NCBI GenBank assembly: GCA_025358705.1
Contig: JANYII010000016.1
Span: 1-36,746 of the forward strand
DNA from: Betaproteobacteria bacterium
GTDB lineage: Bacteria > Pseudomonadota > Gammaproteobacteria > Burkholderiales > SG8-39
Direction of reading: 5' to 3'
Length of the DNA stretch: 36,746 nucleotides
Numbering within the stretch: the first letter of the stretch is position 1; each line of letters opens with the position of its first letter. The notes under the pieces were generated by a model. It did not search any database, was not told the DNA's origin, and saw only the letters and a program-made list of their open reading frames with translations. A program made the translations under genes and the position numbers. Below are positions 26,689 to 33,932 of this stretch, one piece after another.

Positions 26689-27506
26689 GCAGCTTTCTTT
26701 CGCAATACATTTCCCGAAATCGCGCGAGCACGGTCGAGTTCGAGCACTAACGTACCAAGCGGCGGTATCTTGTCGTCGCGCTCGATCATGGTCGGCACCG
26801 GCCCGAACCGCTGCAGGGCCTGTGCATACAGGTCCCACACCGGCCCGATCACCTTCGCATCGTGCGTGTCGATGATCAGGTCGCCGCAATTGTCGTGTCC
26901 GGCAAGATGGATCTGCCGGACGCGCGCGGCTGGAATGCCGTCGAGGAATTCGACTGGATCGAAGCCGTGGTTGAACGCGCTGACGTAGATGTTATTGATA
27001 TCAAGCAGGATGTCACAGTCGGCGTCGCGCGCCAGCGCGGCGAGAAAGTCCCACTCCGACATCGCCGATTTGCGATACGCGACGTAGCTTGAAACGTTCT
27101 CCAGCAGGATGCGACGGCCGAGGAAATCCTGCACCGTGCGCACCCGGCGCGCGACATGCCGCAGCGCCTCTTCGGTATAAGGCAGCGGCATCAGGTCGTG
27201 CAGGTTCCGGCCGCCGACGCCCGTCCAGCACAGGTGATCCGAGATCCATTCGGGCTCGACCCGCGCCGCCAGCGCTTTCAGCCCGGCGAGGTAACCACGG
27301 TCTAGCGAATCGATACTGCCGACCGACAGCGACACGCCATGCAGCACCACCGGATAGCGCTCGCGGATGCGCGTCAGGTAATGCAGCGGGCGGCCGCCGG
27401 GAACCATGTAGTTCTCGGACAGGGCCTCGAACCACTCCACGCGCGGGCTTGACTTGAGGATCGCCTCGTAATGCCTGGGACGCAGGCCGAGGCCGAAGCC
27501 CTTCAC
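26685..27506 (-). CDS. bufB: BufB/HvfB-like DUF692 (MNIO, multinuclear nonheme iron oxidase) protein
   Basis: GLGLRPRHYEAIL..VEWFEALSENYM; LHGVSLSVGS; EWISDHLCW; ILLENVSSYV; DILLDINNIYVSAFNHG; QIHLAGHD. Confidence 0.93.
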   Translation of the reverse strand: MKGFGLGLRPRHYEAILKSSPRVEWFEALSENYMVPGGRPLHYLTRIRERYPVVLHGVSLSVGSIDSLDRGYLAGLKALAARVEPEWISDHLCWTGVGGRNLHDLMPLPYTEEALRHVARRVRTVQDFLGRRILLENVSSYVAYRKSAMSEWDFLAALARDADCDILLDINNIYVSAFNHGFDPVEFLDGIPAARVRQIHLAGHDNCGDLIIDTHDAKVIGPVWDLYAQALQRFGPVPTMIERDDKIPPLGTLVLELDRARAISGNVLRKKAA

Positions 27507-27523
27507 TTACAAGCTGGGTATGG

Positions 27524-27778
27524 CTACTTCTTCTTCATCTCGGCCTTCGCCTTGTCGCAGTCCGCCTTGCTCATCTCCTTGAAACCCTTGCCCCTGCATT
27601 CGTTCAGCCCCTTGCAGCCGTTGCCCGCGCCGCTGCAATCGCTGTGGCCTTTGCAGCTGTTCACGCCTTCGCACTTCACCTTGGCGGTCTGCGCGGCCAC
27701 AGGTCCGGCCGCCGTCATCGCGAATATGCCCGCCGCGGCCGTCGCCAGGGCCATTCCAGTCAGTTTCTTCAATTTCAT
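27524..27778 (-). CDS. bufA2: BUFA2-type periplasmic bufferin (six-Cys metallophore precursor)
   Basis: Signal peptide then KVKCEGVNSCKGHSDCSGAGNGCKGLNECRGKGFKEMSKADCDKAKAEMKKK; next to bufB/bufC. Confidence 0.88.
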   Translation of the reverse strand: MKLKKLTGMALATAAAGIFAMTAAGPVAAQTAKVKCEGVNSCKGHSDCSGAGNGCKGLNECRGKGFKEMSKADCDKAKAEMKKK

Positions 27779-27829
27779 CGGTGATCTCCGTATCAAATGA
27801 GTCTCGCAATCGTTGACCGGACCGTCCGG

Positions 27830-27973
27830 TTACTTCTTCATCGGTTCCTTCTTCATCATTTCCTCTTTCTTCATCATTTCTTCCTTCTTCATCTGCTCGT
27901 CCTTGCTCATATCGCTGGCACAGCCGGCCAATGCCAGGCAACCCGCGATCACGAATGCGACTGATTTGTTCAT
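27830..27973 (-). CDS. Small (47 aa) Met/Lys/Glu-repeat lipoprotein, not in the supplied ORF track
   Basis: MNKSVAFVIAGCLALAGCASDMSKDEQMKKEEMMKKEEMMKKEPMKK*; lipobox LAGC; GGGAGGCAGG RBS-like sequence before ATG. Confidence 0.85.
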   Translation of the reverse strand: MNKSVAFVIAGCLALAGCASDMSKDEQMKKEEMMKKEEMMKKEPMKK

Positions 27974-28002
27974 CCTGCCTCCCTGGTTGAGTTTCATGGA
28001 TA

Positions 28003-28030
28003 AGACCTCCGGCGGGGCTAATTCCTTACA
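28003..28030 (-). promoter_or_regulatory. Putative ECF-type promoter TGTAAGGAAT-N14-GTCT for the bufferin operon
   Basis: Minus-strand -35-like 28021-28030, -10-like 28003-28006, 29 nt before the lipoprotein ATG. Confidence 0.6.
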
Positions 28031-28093
28031 TTCGGGTAGAAATTTGCCGCCGACGCCCTGCCGCGGGCCATTTCATGGAAAATCCACGGGCCC

Positions 28094-29035
28094 GTGCCCG
28101 CGACCCCGCCCCTGATTCCTGGACGTTCCTGCCCCGTGAATTACCGCTACGGAGTCGGAGCGCTCTGCGCCCCGGCAACGCTTTTCGCCGACAGCCTCTG
28201 GATCGCGGGCGGCCTGTATGGAAATACCTTCGCCTTGCGGCGGCTGGAGGAACTGTTCGCCGCCGAGCAGGGCGAATCCGAATTGGTGTTCAACGGCGAC
28301 TTCCACTGGTTCGACGTCGCCGACAAGGCGTTCGCCGAAATCGAGAGCGGCGTTTCGCGCCACGCGGCAACGCGTGGCAACGTGGAGACCGAGATTGGGC
28401 AGCCCCATGCCGGGACGGGCTGCGGCTGCGGCTACCCGGACTGGGTGGGTGACGAAGACGTTGTCCGCTCCAACCGCATCATCGAGCGGCTGAAGGAAAC
28501 CGCGCGGCGGGCGCCCGGCGCCGCCGCCCGCCTCGCCGCGCTTCCGATGTACCGTATTGCCGAGATCTGCGGGCAACGCATCGCGATCGTGCATGGCGAT
28601 GCGGACTCCCTCGCAGGCTGGGGCTTTTCGCAGGAAGTGCTGGCGACGCCGGATGGGCGGAAGGCCGCGGCCGCCACGTTCCGCGCTGCCGGCGTGTGCA
28701 TGTTCGCCTCGAGCCACAGCTGCCTGCCGGTCCTGCAGGCATTCAACGGCGCCGGGGTTGTCGCCAACAACGGTGCGGCCGGAATGCCGAATTTCGCGGG
28801 CACCGCGTACGGCCTGGCGACGAGAATTGCCCCGACTCCGCATCCCAATGCCGTTTATCGCATGCAGGTCGGCTCGCTCCAGGCGGAGGCCATCCCGATC
28901 GAATACGACACTGATGCCTGGTGCGAGGCGTTCCTCGGGCAATGGCCCGAAGGCAGCGACGCGCATGCCTCGTACTGGCGCCGGATTACCCAAGGACCTC
29001 ACTACGGCGTGGCAAGCGCCTTGCGCGCAGCCTGA
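28094..29035 (+). CDS. Calcineurin-like metallophosphoesterase-related protein, degenerate first metal motif
   Basis: IAGGLYGNTFALRRLEEL, LVFNGDFHWFD, RGNVETEI, IVHGDADSLAGWGF, SSHSC; GTG start 28094 or 28136. Confidence 0.65.
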   Translation: MPATPPLIPGRSCPVNYRYGVGALCAPATLFADSLWIAGGLYGNTFALRRLEELFAAEQGESELVFNGDFHWFDVADKAFAEIESGVSRHAATRGNVETEIGQPHAGTGCGCGYPDWVGDEDVVRSNRIIERLKETARRAPGAAARLAALPMYRIAEICGQRIAIVHGDADSLAGWGFSQEVLATPDGRKAAAATFRAAGVCMFASSHSCLPVLQAFNGAGVVANNGAAGMPNFAGTAYGLATRIAPTPHPNAVYRMQVGSLQAEAIPIEYDTDAWCEAFLGQWPEGSDAHASYWRRITQGPHYGVASALRAA

Positions 29036-29065
29036 GATTCGTCATCGGGCTTGTGTTCCTTAATT

Positions 29066-29083
29066 TTGGACTGTACAGTCCAA
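29066..29083. promoter_or_regulatory. Putative TetR operator, perfect 18-bp palindrome TTGGACTGTACAGTCCAA
   Basis: Sequence equals its own reverse complement; 3 nt upstream of the tetR-like ATG (29087). Confidence 0.7.
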
Positions 29084-29086
29084 TAT

Positions 29087-29665
29087 ATGGCCCGACCCCG
29101 CGAATTCGACGCCGACGCCGTCCTGGAGAGCGCGACCCGGGTTTTCTGGACGAAGGGTTTCGAAAACACTTCGCTCGACGACCTGTGCGCGGCCACCGGA
29201 CTCAATCGCTCCAGCCTGTACGCGTCGTTCGGCGCCAAACGCGACCTCTACCTCAGCGCGCTCGCGCGCTACGAGGACGGCTCGGCCGCGCGCATCGCCG
29301 CGGCGATCGAGGGCAAGCCGGTGCGAGAGGGCGTGCGGGATTTCCTCGAAGCGCTGATTGATTCGATCGTCGCCGGGCCCGGCCGCCGCGGCTGCTTCAT
29401 CGGCAATTGCGCCGCGGAGCTTGGGCGCCTAGACAGCGGCGCTGCCGCGCGCGTGCGGCGCAGCCTGGCCCGCATCGAGACGGCGTTCCGCGATGCACTC
29501 ACGGAAGCTCAGATGCGCGGTGAATTGTCTCGCGAAAGCGATCCCACCGCGCTCGCGCGATTCCTCACGGCGGGCATCCAGGGCCTGCGACTCGTAGGCA
29601 AGGTAAATCCGGATCGCACGGTGCTGAACGATATCGCCCGAACGATCGTGCGTTGTCTCGCATAA
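29087..29665 (+). CDS. TetR/AcrR family transcriptional regulator
   Basis: MARPREFDADAVLESATRVFWTKGFENTSLDDLCAATGLNRSSLYASFGAKRDLYLSAL. Confidence 0.96.
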   Translation: MARPREFDADAVLESATRVFWTKGFENTSLDDLCAATGLNRSSLYASFGAKRDLYLSALARYEDGSAARIAAAIEGKPVREGVRDFLEALIDSIVAGPGRRGCFIGNCAAELGRLDSGAAARVRRSLARIETAFRDALTEAQMRGELSRESDPTALARFLTAGIQGLRLVGKVNPDRTVLNDIARTIVRCLA

Positions 29666-29685
29666 CCGCTACCGAGGAGAATCTG

Positions 29686-30213
29686 ATGGCATTGTTACCC
29701 CGCAAGCCCGTCCCAGCGCTGGAATTCGACACCGTCGGCGGCGACCGCTGGTCGCTCGCCGCGCAGAAACCGCCGCAGTTCACAATGGTGGTGTTCTACC
29801 GCGGCTTGCACTGCCCAATCTGCAACCGCTACACAAGAGAATTGAACGGCATGATCGCCGACTACGACAAGCGCGGCGTTTCGACCGTCATCACGAGCAC
29901 CGACTCCCAGGAGCGTGCCGCCGAGGCTAAGACGAAGTGGGGGCTGCCGGATCTGACGGTTGGCTACGGCGTGACGATCGACAAGGCGCGTGAGTGGGGC
30001 CTGTACGTCTCGACCAGCCGCGGCAAGACCTCGGCCGGAATCGAAGAGCCGCCGCTGTTCGCAGAACCCGGCATTTTCCTCGTCAAGCCAGACGCGACGC
30101 TCTACTGGGCTTCCGTGTCCACAATGCCGTTCGCACGGCCACATTTCACGGATATCCTGGGTGCGATAGATTTCGCGGTCGGCAAGAATTACCCGGCGCG
30201 AGGCGAAGCGTGA
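29686..30213 (+). CDS. Peroxiredoxin-like / AhpC-TSA family protein
   Basis: MVVFYRGLHCPICNRYTRELNGMIADYDKRGVSTVITSTDSQERA. Confidence 0.9.
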   Translation: MALLPRKPVPALEFDTVGGDRWSLAAQKPPQFTMVVFYRGLHCPICNRYTRELNGMIADYDKRGVSTVITSTDSQERAAEAKTKWGLPDLTVGYGVTIDKAREWGLYVSTSRGKTSAGIEEPPLFAEPGIFLVKPDATLYWASVSTMPFARPHFTDILGAIDFAVGKNYPARGEA

Positions 30214-30905
30214 CGATCAGGGCGCTGACTTTCGACACGGGCGGGACCATCCTCGACTGGCACCGCGGCATTAGCGGCGCGTTCGCCGCCGCCGGCGCGT
30301 CGCGCGGCCTGAAGGCCGACTGGGCCGCGGTCACCAACGAGTACCGCCGCCGTTCGCTGAAGGGCATCGTCAATTCGGTGCAGCCCGCCTACAACTTCGA
30401 CGACGTGCACCGAAGCAAGCTGGATGAGGTAATCGCGGAGTTCAAGCTGGACGCGCTCACTGTCGCCGACCGCGATGCGATCTGGCGCACCTGGCACAAT
30501 CTGGATGCCTGGCCTGATTTCACGGCCGGTGCCGCGCGCCTGCGCAAGCGTTACGTGGTCGCCTCCTTCACGCTGCTCACGACTTCGCTCGTGATCGACG
30601 TCTCGAAGAAAAACGGTATCGACTGGGACGCGATCATTTCCTGCGAAATGATCGGCATCTACAAGACGCGACCCGAGGCGTATCGCACCGCCGCGAAGTG
30701 GCTGCAACTGGAGCCCGCCGAAATCCTGATGGTCGCCTGCCACAATTTCGATCTCGACGCGGCGCGCGCCTGCGGCTACCAGACCGCGTTCGTGCGGCGG
30801 CCCGACGAATGGGGCCCCGGCGGCCCTCCCGATCCGAATGCGAATCCTGCGTGCACGCTCGTGGTGGATGGATTCGCCGAGCTGGCAGACAAGCTGGGCG
30901 CGTAA
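30210..30905 (+). CDS. HAD family hydrolase (haloacid dehalogenase type II-like)
   Basis: IRALTFDTGGTILDWHRGI; LTTSLVIDVSKKNGIDWDAIISCEMIGIYKTRPEAY; MVACHNFDLDAARACGYQTAFV. GTG start overlapping the previous TGA. Confidence 0.88.
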   Translation: MTIRALTFDTGGTILDWHRGISGAFAAAGASRGLKADWAAVTNEYRRRSLKGIVNSVQPAYNFDDVHRSKLDEVIAEFKLDALTVADRDAIWRTWHNLDAWPDFTAGAARLRKRYVVASFTLLTTSLVIDVSKKNGIDWDAIISCEMIGIYKTRPEAYRTAAKWLQLEPAEILMVACHNFDLDAARACGYQTAFVRRPDEWGPGGPPDPNANPACTLVVDGFAELADKLGA

Positions 30906-30931
30906 CGCCTCGGATCGGGTTGGCGGGGCAA

Positions 30932-30959
30932 TGTAAGGTTCAGTGCCGCCCACTCGACA
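30932..30959 (+). promoter_or_regulatory. Weaker ECF-type promoter candidate TGTAAGGTTC-N14-GACA before the thioredoxin gene
   Basis: Same TGTAAGG core and 14-nt spacing as sites 28003-28030 and 33878-33905; -10 tetramer differs (GACA vs GTCT). Confidence 0.35.
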
Positions 30960-30998
30960 GAGGAGCGACATCGAAGAAAAACCTACAGGAGAAGGAAA

Positions 30999-31382
30999 AT
31001 GCGAATCTGGCTGAAGCATGCTCTCGCCGTTCTAACGCTTTTTATTGCCTTTGGCGCAGCGGCGGGCGAACAGGACTACGACAAGGCCGCGTTCGAAAAG
31101 TCCCTGGCCGAAGGCAAACCGGTGATTGTCGAATTTTTCGCCGACTGGTGCCCGACCTGCAAGGCGCAAAAGCCCATCGTGCAGGAGCTGATGCGCGACG
31201 CGAAAATGAAGGAGGTTACGCTGTTCGTGGCCGACTACGATAAGGAAAGGGATCTGAAAAAGGCGCTGCGCGTGTCCCAGCAGAGCACTTTCGTCGTGTT
31301 CAAGGGCGGCAAGGAGGTCGCGCGCTCGACCGGCCAGACCCGTAAAGCGGATCTGGAAGCGACTTTCGCCAAGGCAAACTGA
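30999..31382 (+). CDS. Periplasmic thioredoxin-fold protein (DsbD C-terminal-like)
   Basis: Signal peptide; PVIVEFFADWCPTCKAQKPIVQELM; cis-Pro region QQSTFVVFKGGKEV. Confidence 0.93.
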   Translation: MRIWLKHALAVLTLFIAFGAAAGEQDYDKAAFEKSLAEGKPVIVEFFADWCPTCKAQKPIVQELMRDAKMKEVTLFVADYDKERDLKKALRVSQQSTFVVFKGGKEVARSTGQTRKADLEATFAKAN

Positions 31383-31406
31383 AGGCTTGCACGGGACGCC
31401 GGCCTG

Positions 31407-32135
31407 ATGGATTTCGGGCCCGGTACTTACGGGCTGGGTTATGTCGCCGGGCTGCTGACGACGCTTTCCCCCTGCGTCCTGCCCCTGGTGCCGATCGTCG
31501 CCGCCACCGCGCTGGCGGCGCACCGGCTCGGACCCTGCGCGCTTGCGCTCGGCCTGACGGTCTCGTTTGCCGCAGTCGGCATATTCGTTGCGGCGCTCGG
31601 CGCTTCGCTCGGCCTGGACCAGGCGCTCTTCCGCAACATCGCCGCAACCGTTCTGATCGCGTTCGGCGTCCTGTTGCTTTCGACCAGGCTTCAGGAGCGT
31701 ATCGCGACGGCGGCGTCAGGCTTGAGCGCAGCGGGCGATGGCTTGATTGTCCGCCTGAATCTGGACGGCCTGGCGGGTCAGTTCATCGTCGGCCTGGTGC
31801 TGGGCATCGTCTGGTCGCCTTGCGTCGGCCCCACGCTCGGGGCCGCGACGACGCTGGCGTCGCAGGGCCAGAGCCTGGCGCAGATTTCCCTCCTCATGGT
31901 GATTTTCGGCCTTGGCGCCGGCACCCCGCTGGTCGCGCTCGGCTCAGTGTCGCGCGCCACCATGATCCGGCTGCGCGGCAGCATGCTCTCGACGGGCAAG
32001 TTTGGAAAATTCGTACTTGGCATTGTTCTCGTGCTGCTGGGCATCGCCATCCTGAGCGGATTCGACAAGTCCTTCGAGGCCTGGGCCGTCGGCATCTATC
32101 CGGATTGGCTTAACGATCTGACTACTCGCTTTTGA
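31407..32135 (+). CDS. CcdA/DsbD-like transmembrane thiol reductant transporter
   Basis: YVAGLLTTLSPCVLPLVPIVAATAL; VGLVLGIVWSPCVGPTLGAATTLA, paired Cys-Pro TM segments. Confidence 0.93.
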   Translation: MDFGPGTYGLGYVAGLLTTLSPCVLPLVPIVAATALAAHRLGPCALALGLTVSFAAVGIFVAALGASLGLDQALFRNIAATVLIAFGVLLLSTRLQERIATAASGLSAAGDGLIVRLNLDGLAGQFIVGLVLGIVWSPCVGPTLGAATTLASQGQSLAQISLLMVIFGLGAGTPLVALGSVSRATMIRLRGSMLSTGKFGKFVLGIVLVLLGIAILSGFDKSFEAWAVGIYPDWLNDLTTRF

Positions 32136-32149
32136 ACACCGACCAATAA

Positions 32150-32833
32150 TCAGCCCCTAAGCGCACCCGCCACACTGTCCACCACTGCGGCATTGGCGCC
32201 GACGATCCCGACGCTGCCCCAGCGCAGCGGCACCACGCTCGCGTACATGCCGTCATGTGCGGCGCGCGCCCGCGCGGGCATGGGCGTGTCCGGCATGATC
32301 AGCAACGTCACCTTGTCCTGCGGCACCATCAACACCACGTGGTAGGCGGTACCGCCCTGAAACGGGCAGGGGCCGATGTGCATGACCTTGCCGATCCCGT
32401 CCAGGCGTTCGAGCGGCAGCGAATCGGCCAGAATACGCGCGGCTTCGGCGCGCGGCATCGCCCCCATCATGATCGACTTGGCCTCGTCCTTCATCACAAA
32501 ATCGATGCAGGCCATCGCCATCGGATCATCCCGCCCGCGCCACGCATACAGTCCAAGTCCGATCGCGCCCACCGCCACTGCTGCGGCGGCAAGCAGACGC
32601 CGCCTGTCCTGGCGAGGCGTTTCGATCGAGCCGGTTGCCGGCAACGTTTCGAGAAGCCGATCCGCGAAGCGCGCGGGAACCGGCGCCTCGAGGGCACCGC
32701 GCAGTTGGACCTCGAAATCCGCGTGCCCCTCGATCAGCTCGGCACAGGCGATGCAGGTCATGCGGTGTTCGCGCATCGCATCGTTCTCGCCGTCTCCAGA
32801 CAGAAGGATGCGCCGGTAATCCAGGCAATTCAT
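32150..32833 (-). CDS. DUF3379-type putative anti-sigma factor
   Basis: MNCLDYRRILLSGDGENDAMREHRMTCIACAELIEGH; single TM LLAAAAVAVGAIGLGLYAW; overlaps the sigma gene by 4 nt. Confidence 0.85.
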   Translation of the reverse strand: MNCLDYRRILLSGDGENDAMREHRMTCIACAELIEGHADFEVQLRGALEAPVPARFADRLLETLPATGSIETPRQDRRRLLAAAAVAVGAIGLGLYAWRGRDDPMAMACIDFVMKDEAKSIMMGAMPRAEAARILADSLPLERLDGIGKVMHIGPCPFQGGTAYHVVLMVPQDKVTLLIMPDTPMPARARAAHDGMYASVVPLRWGSVGIVGANAAVVDSVAGALRG

Positions 32834-33342
32834 GACCGCTCTCCTTTGCGCTCTTTCGCCCCAGCAGGCAGCACCAGCCGCTTCAGCGCCTGGCGGGCGC
32901 GCGTGAGCCGCGTCATCACCGCCCCCTCGGTCGTCTCCAACATTCTCGCGATCTCGGCGCAGGTGAATCCGCCGAGCACCTGCAGCGCCAGCGGCTCCGC
33001 ATACGATACCGGGAGCGCCATCAGCGCATCGCGCATTTCCACGGCAAAAGGGCTGGATCGCTCGTCGATAACATCGATTTCGGCCGCATCCACCCCGCCA
33101 TGGCGCGCGTCCTGGGCTGTCGCGCGATGGAATTCGTTCTTGACGATCGAGAACAACCAGGATTTCACCGCCGCCCGGTCCCTGACCTGGGGGAATGCGC
33201 GCCAGCCACGCAGCAGCGCCTCCTGGACGACGTCTTCGGCCTGCTGCCGGTTGCGCGTCAGCCAATAGGCATATCGAAACAGGTCGCCGGCATGCGCCCT
33301 GACCGCGTCGTCGAACGAGACCCCGCCACTGTCGGCGTTCAC
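32830..33342 (-). CDS. ECF-type RNA polymerase sigma factor (second of tandem pair)
   Basis: LFRYAYWLTRNRQQAEDVVQEALLRGWRAF (sigma2); LPVSYAEPLALQVLGGFTCAEIARMLETTEGAVMTRLTRARQAL (sigma4). GTG start 33342. Confidence 0.92.
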   Translation of the reverse strand: MNADSGGVSFDDAVRAHAGDLFRYAYWLTRNRQQAEDVVQEALLRGWRAFPQVRDRAAVKSWLFSIVKNEFHRATAQDARHGGVDAAEIDVIDERSSPFAVEMRDALMALPVSYAEPLALQVLGGFTCAEIARMLETTEGAVMTRLTRARQALKRLVLPAGAKERKGERS

Positions 33343-33869
33343 TGCGCCGTCCAGCCCGCGGGATACGATTTCCGGATCCGCGACCGCGCGCGGTGCAGCA
33401 TGACCGCGCAGTTGGACTTGGAGACGGCCAGAGCGCGGCAGGTTTCGACCGTGTTCAGCCCCATGACCGCGCGCAGGAAAAACGCTTCCCCCGTGCGCCC
33501 GGGCAGTTGGCATATGCAACGCTCAAGCTCTTCCAGGCGCCGCCGACGCTCCAGCGCCTTCTCCGGATCGTCATAGGAGGAAAAATGCGAGCCATCGGAC
33601 TCCAGGGGCGTACCGTCGTTGTCCATTTCATGCCACTGGTCCCGGACGGACCGTCTGACGCAATCGACGATCTTATGCTTGAGGATGCCGGTGAGCCAGC
33701 TATAAAGCGATGAGCCCCCGGTGAACGTGCCGATATTCTCGATCGCAGCGAGCAGCGTTTCCTGTACCGCATCCTCGGCGTGCGCGGCATTGACCAGACG
33801 GGACCGGGCGAAGCGGACCAGTTTCGGGCGGTATTGCACCAGGTCTTCGGCTCGATGAGCGGCGGTCAT
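33339..33869 (-). CDS. ECF-type RNA polymerase sigma factor (first of tandem pair)
   Basis: LVRFARSRLVNAAHAEDAVQETLLAAIENIGTFTGGSSLYSWLTGILKHKIVDCVRR; LPGRTGEAFFLRAVMGLNTVETCRALAVSKSNCAVMLHRARSRIRK. Confidence 0.93.
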   Translation of the reverse strand: MTAAHRAEDLVQYRPKLVRFARSRLVNAAHAEDAVQETLLAAIENIGTFTGGSSLYSWLTGILKHKIVDCVRRSVRDQWHEMDNDGTPLESDGSHFSSYDDPEKALERRRRLEELERCICQLPGRTGEAFFLRAVMGLNTVETCRALAVSKSNCAVMLHRARSRIRKSYPAGWTAQ

Positions 33870-33877
33870 TGAAGAAT

Positions 33878-33905
33878 AGACCCGGCCGCGGGCCCATTCC
33901 TTACA
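33878..33905 (-). promoter_or_regulatory. Putative ECF-type autoregulatory promoter TGTAAGGAAT-N14-GTCT
   Basis: Minus-strand -35-like 33896-33905, -10-like 33878-33881; same 14-nt spacing as 28003-28030; 8 nt before the sigma ATG. Confidence 0.6.
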
Positions 33906-33932
33906 ATGCGAACTCCCAAAAAGGAGAAATGC

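Noticed and set aside
27816-27830. ACCGGACCGTCCGGT palindrome between the Met-rich lipoprotein and bufA2 as attenuator
   Set aside because: Stem of only about 6 bp with 3-nt loop and no U-run; could be chance in GC-rich DNA.
27830-27935. Short GAAGAA/TTCTTC-rich repeat as tandem-repeat locus or CRISPR-like array
   Set aside because: Explained by the coding repeat MKKEEM of the small lipoprotein.
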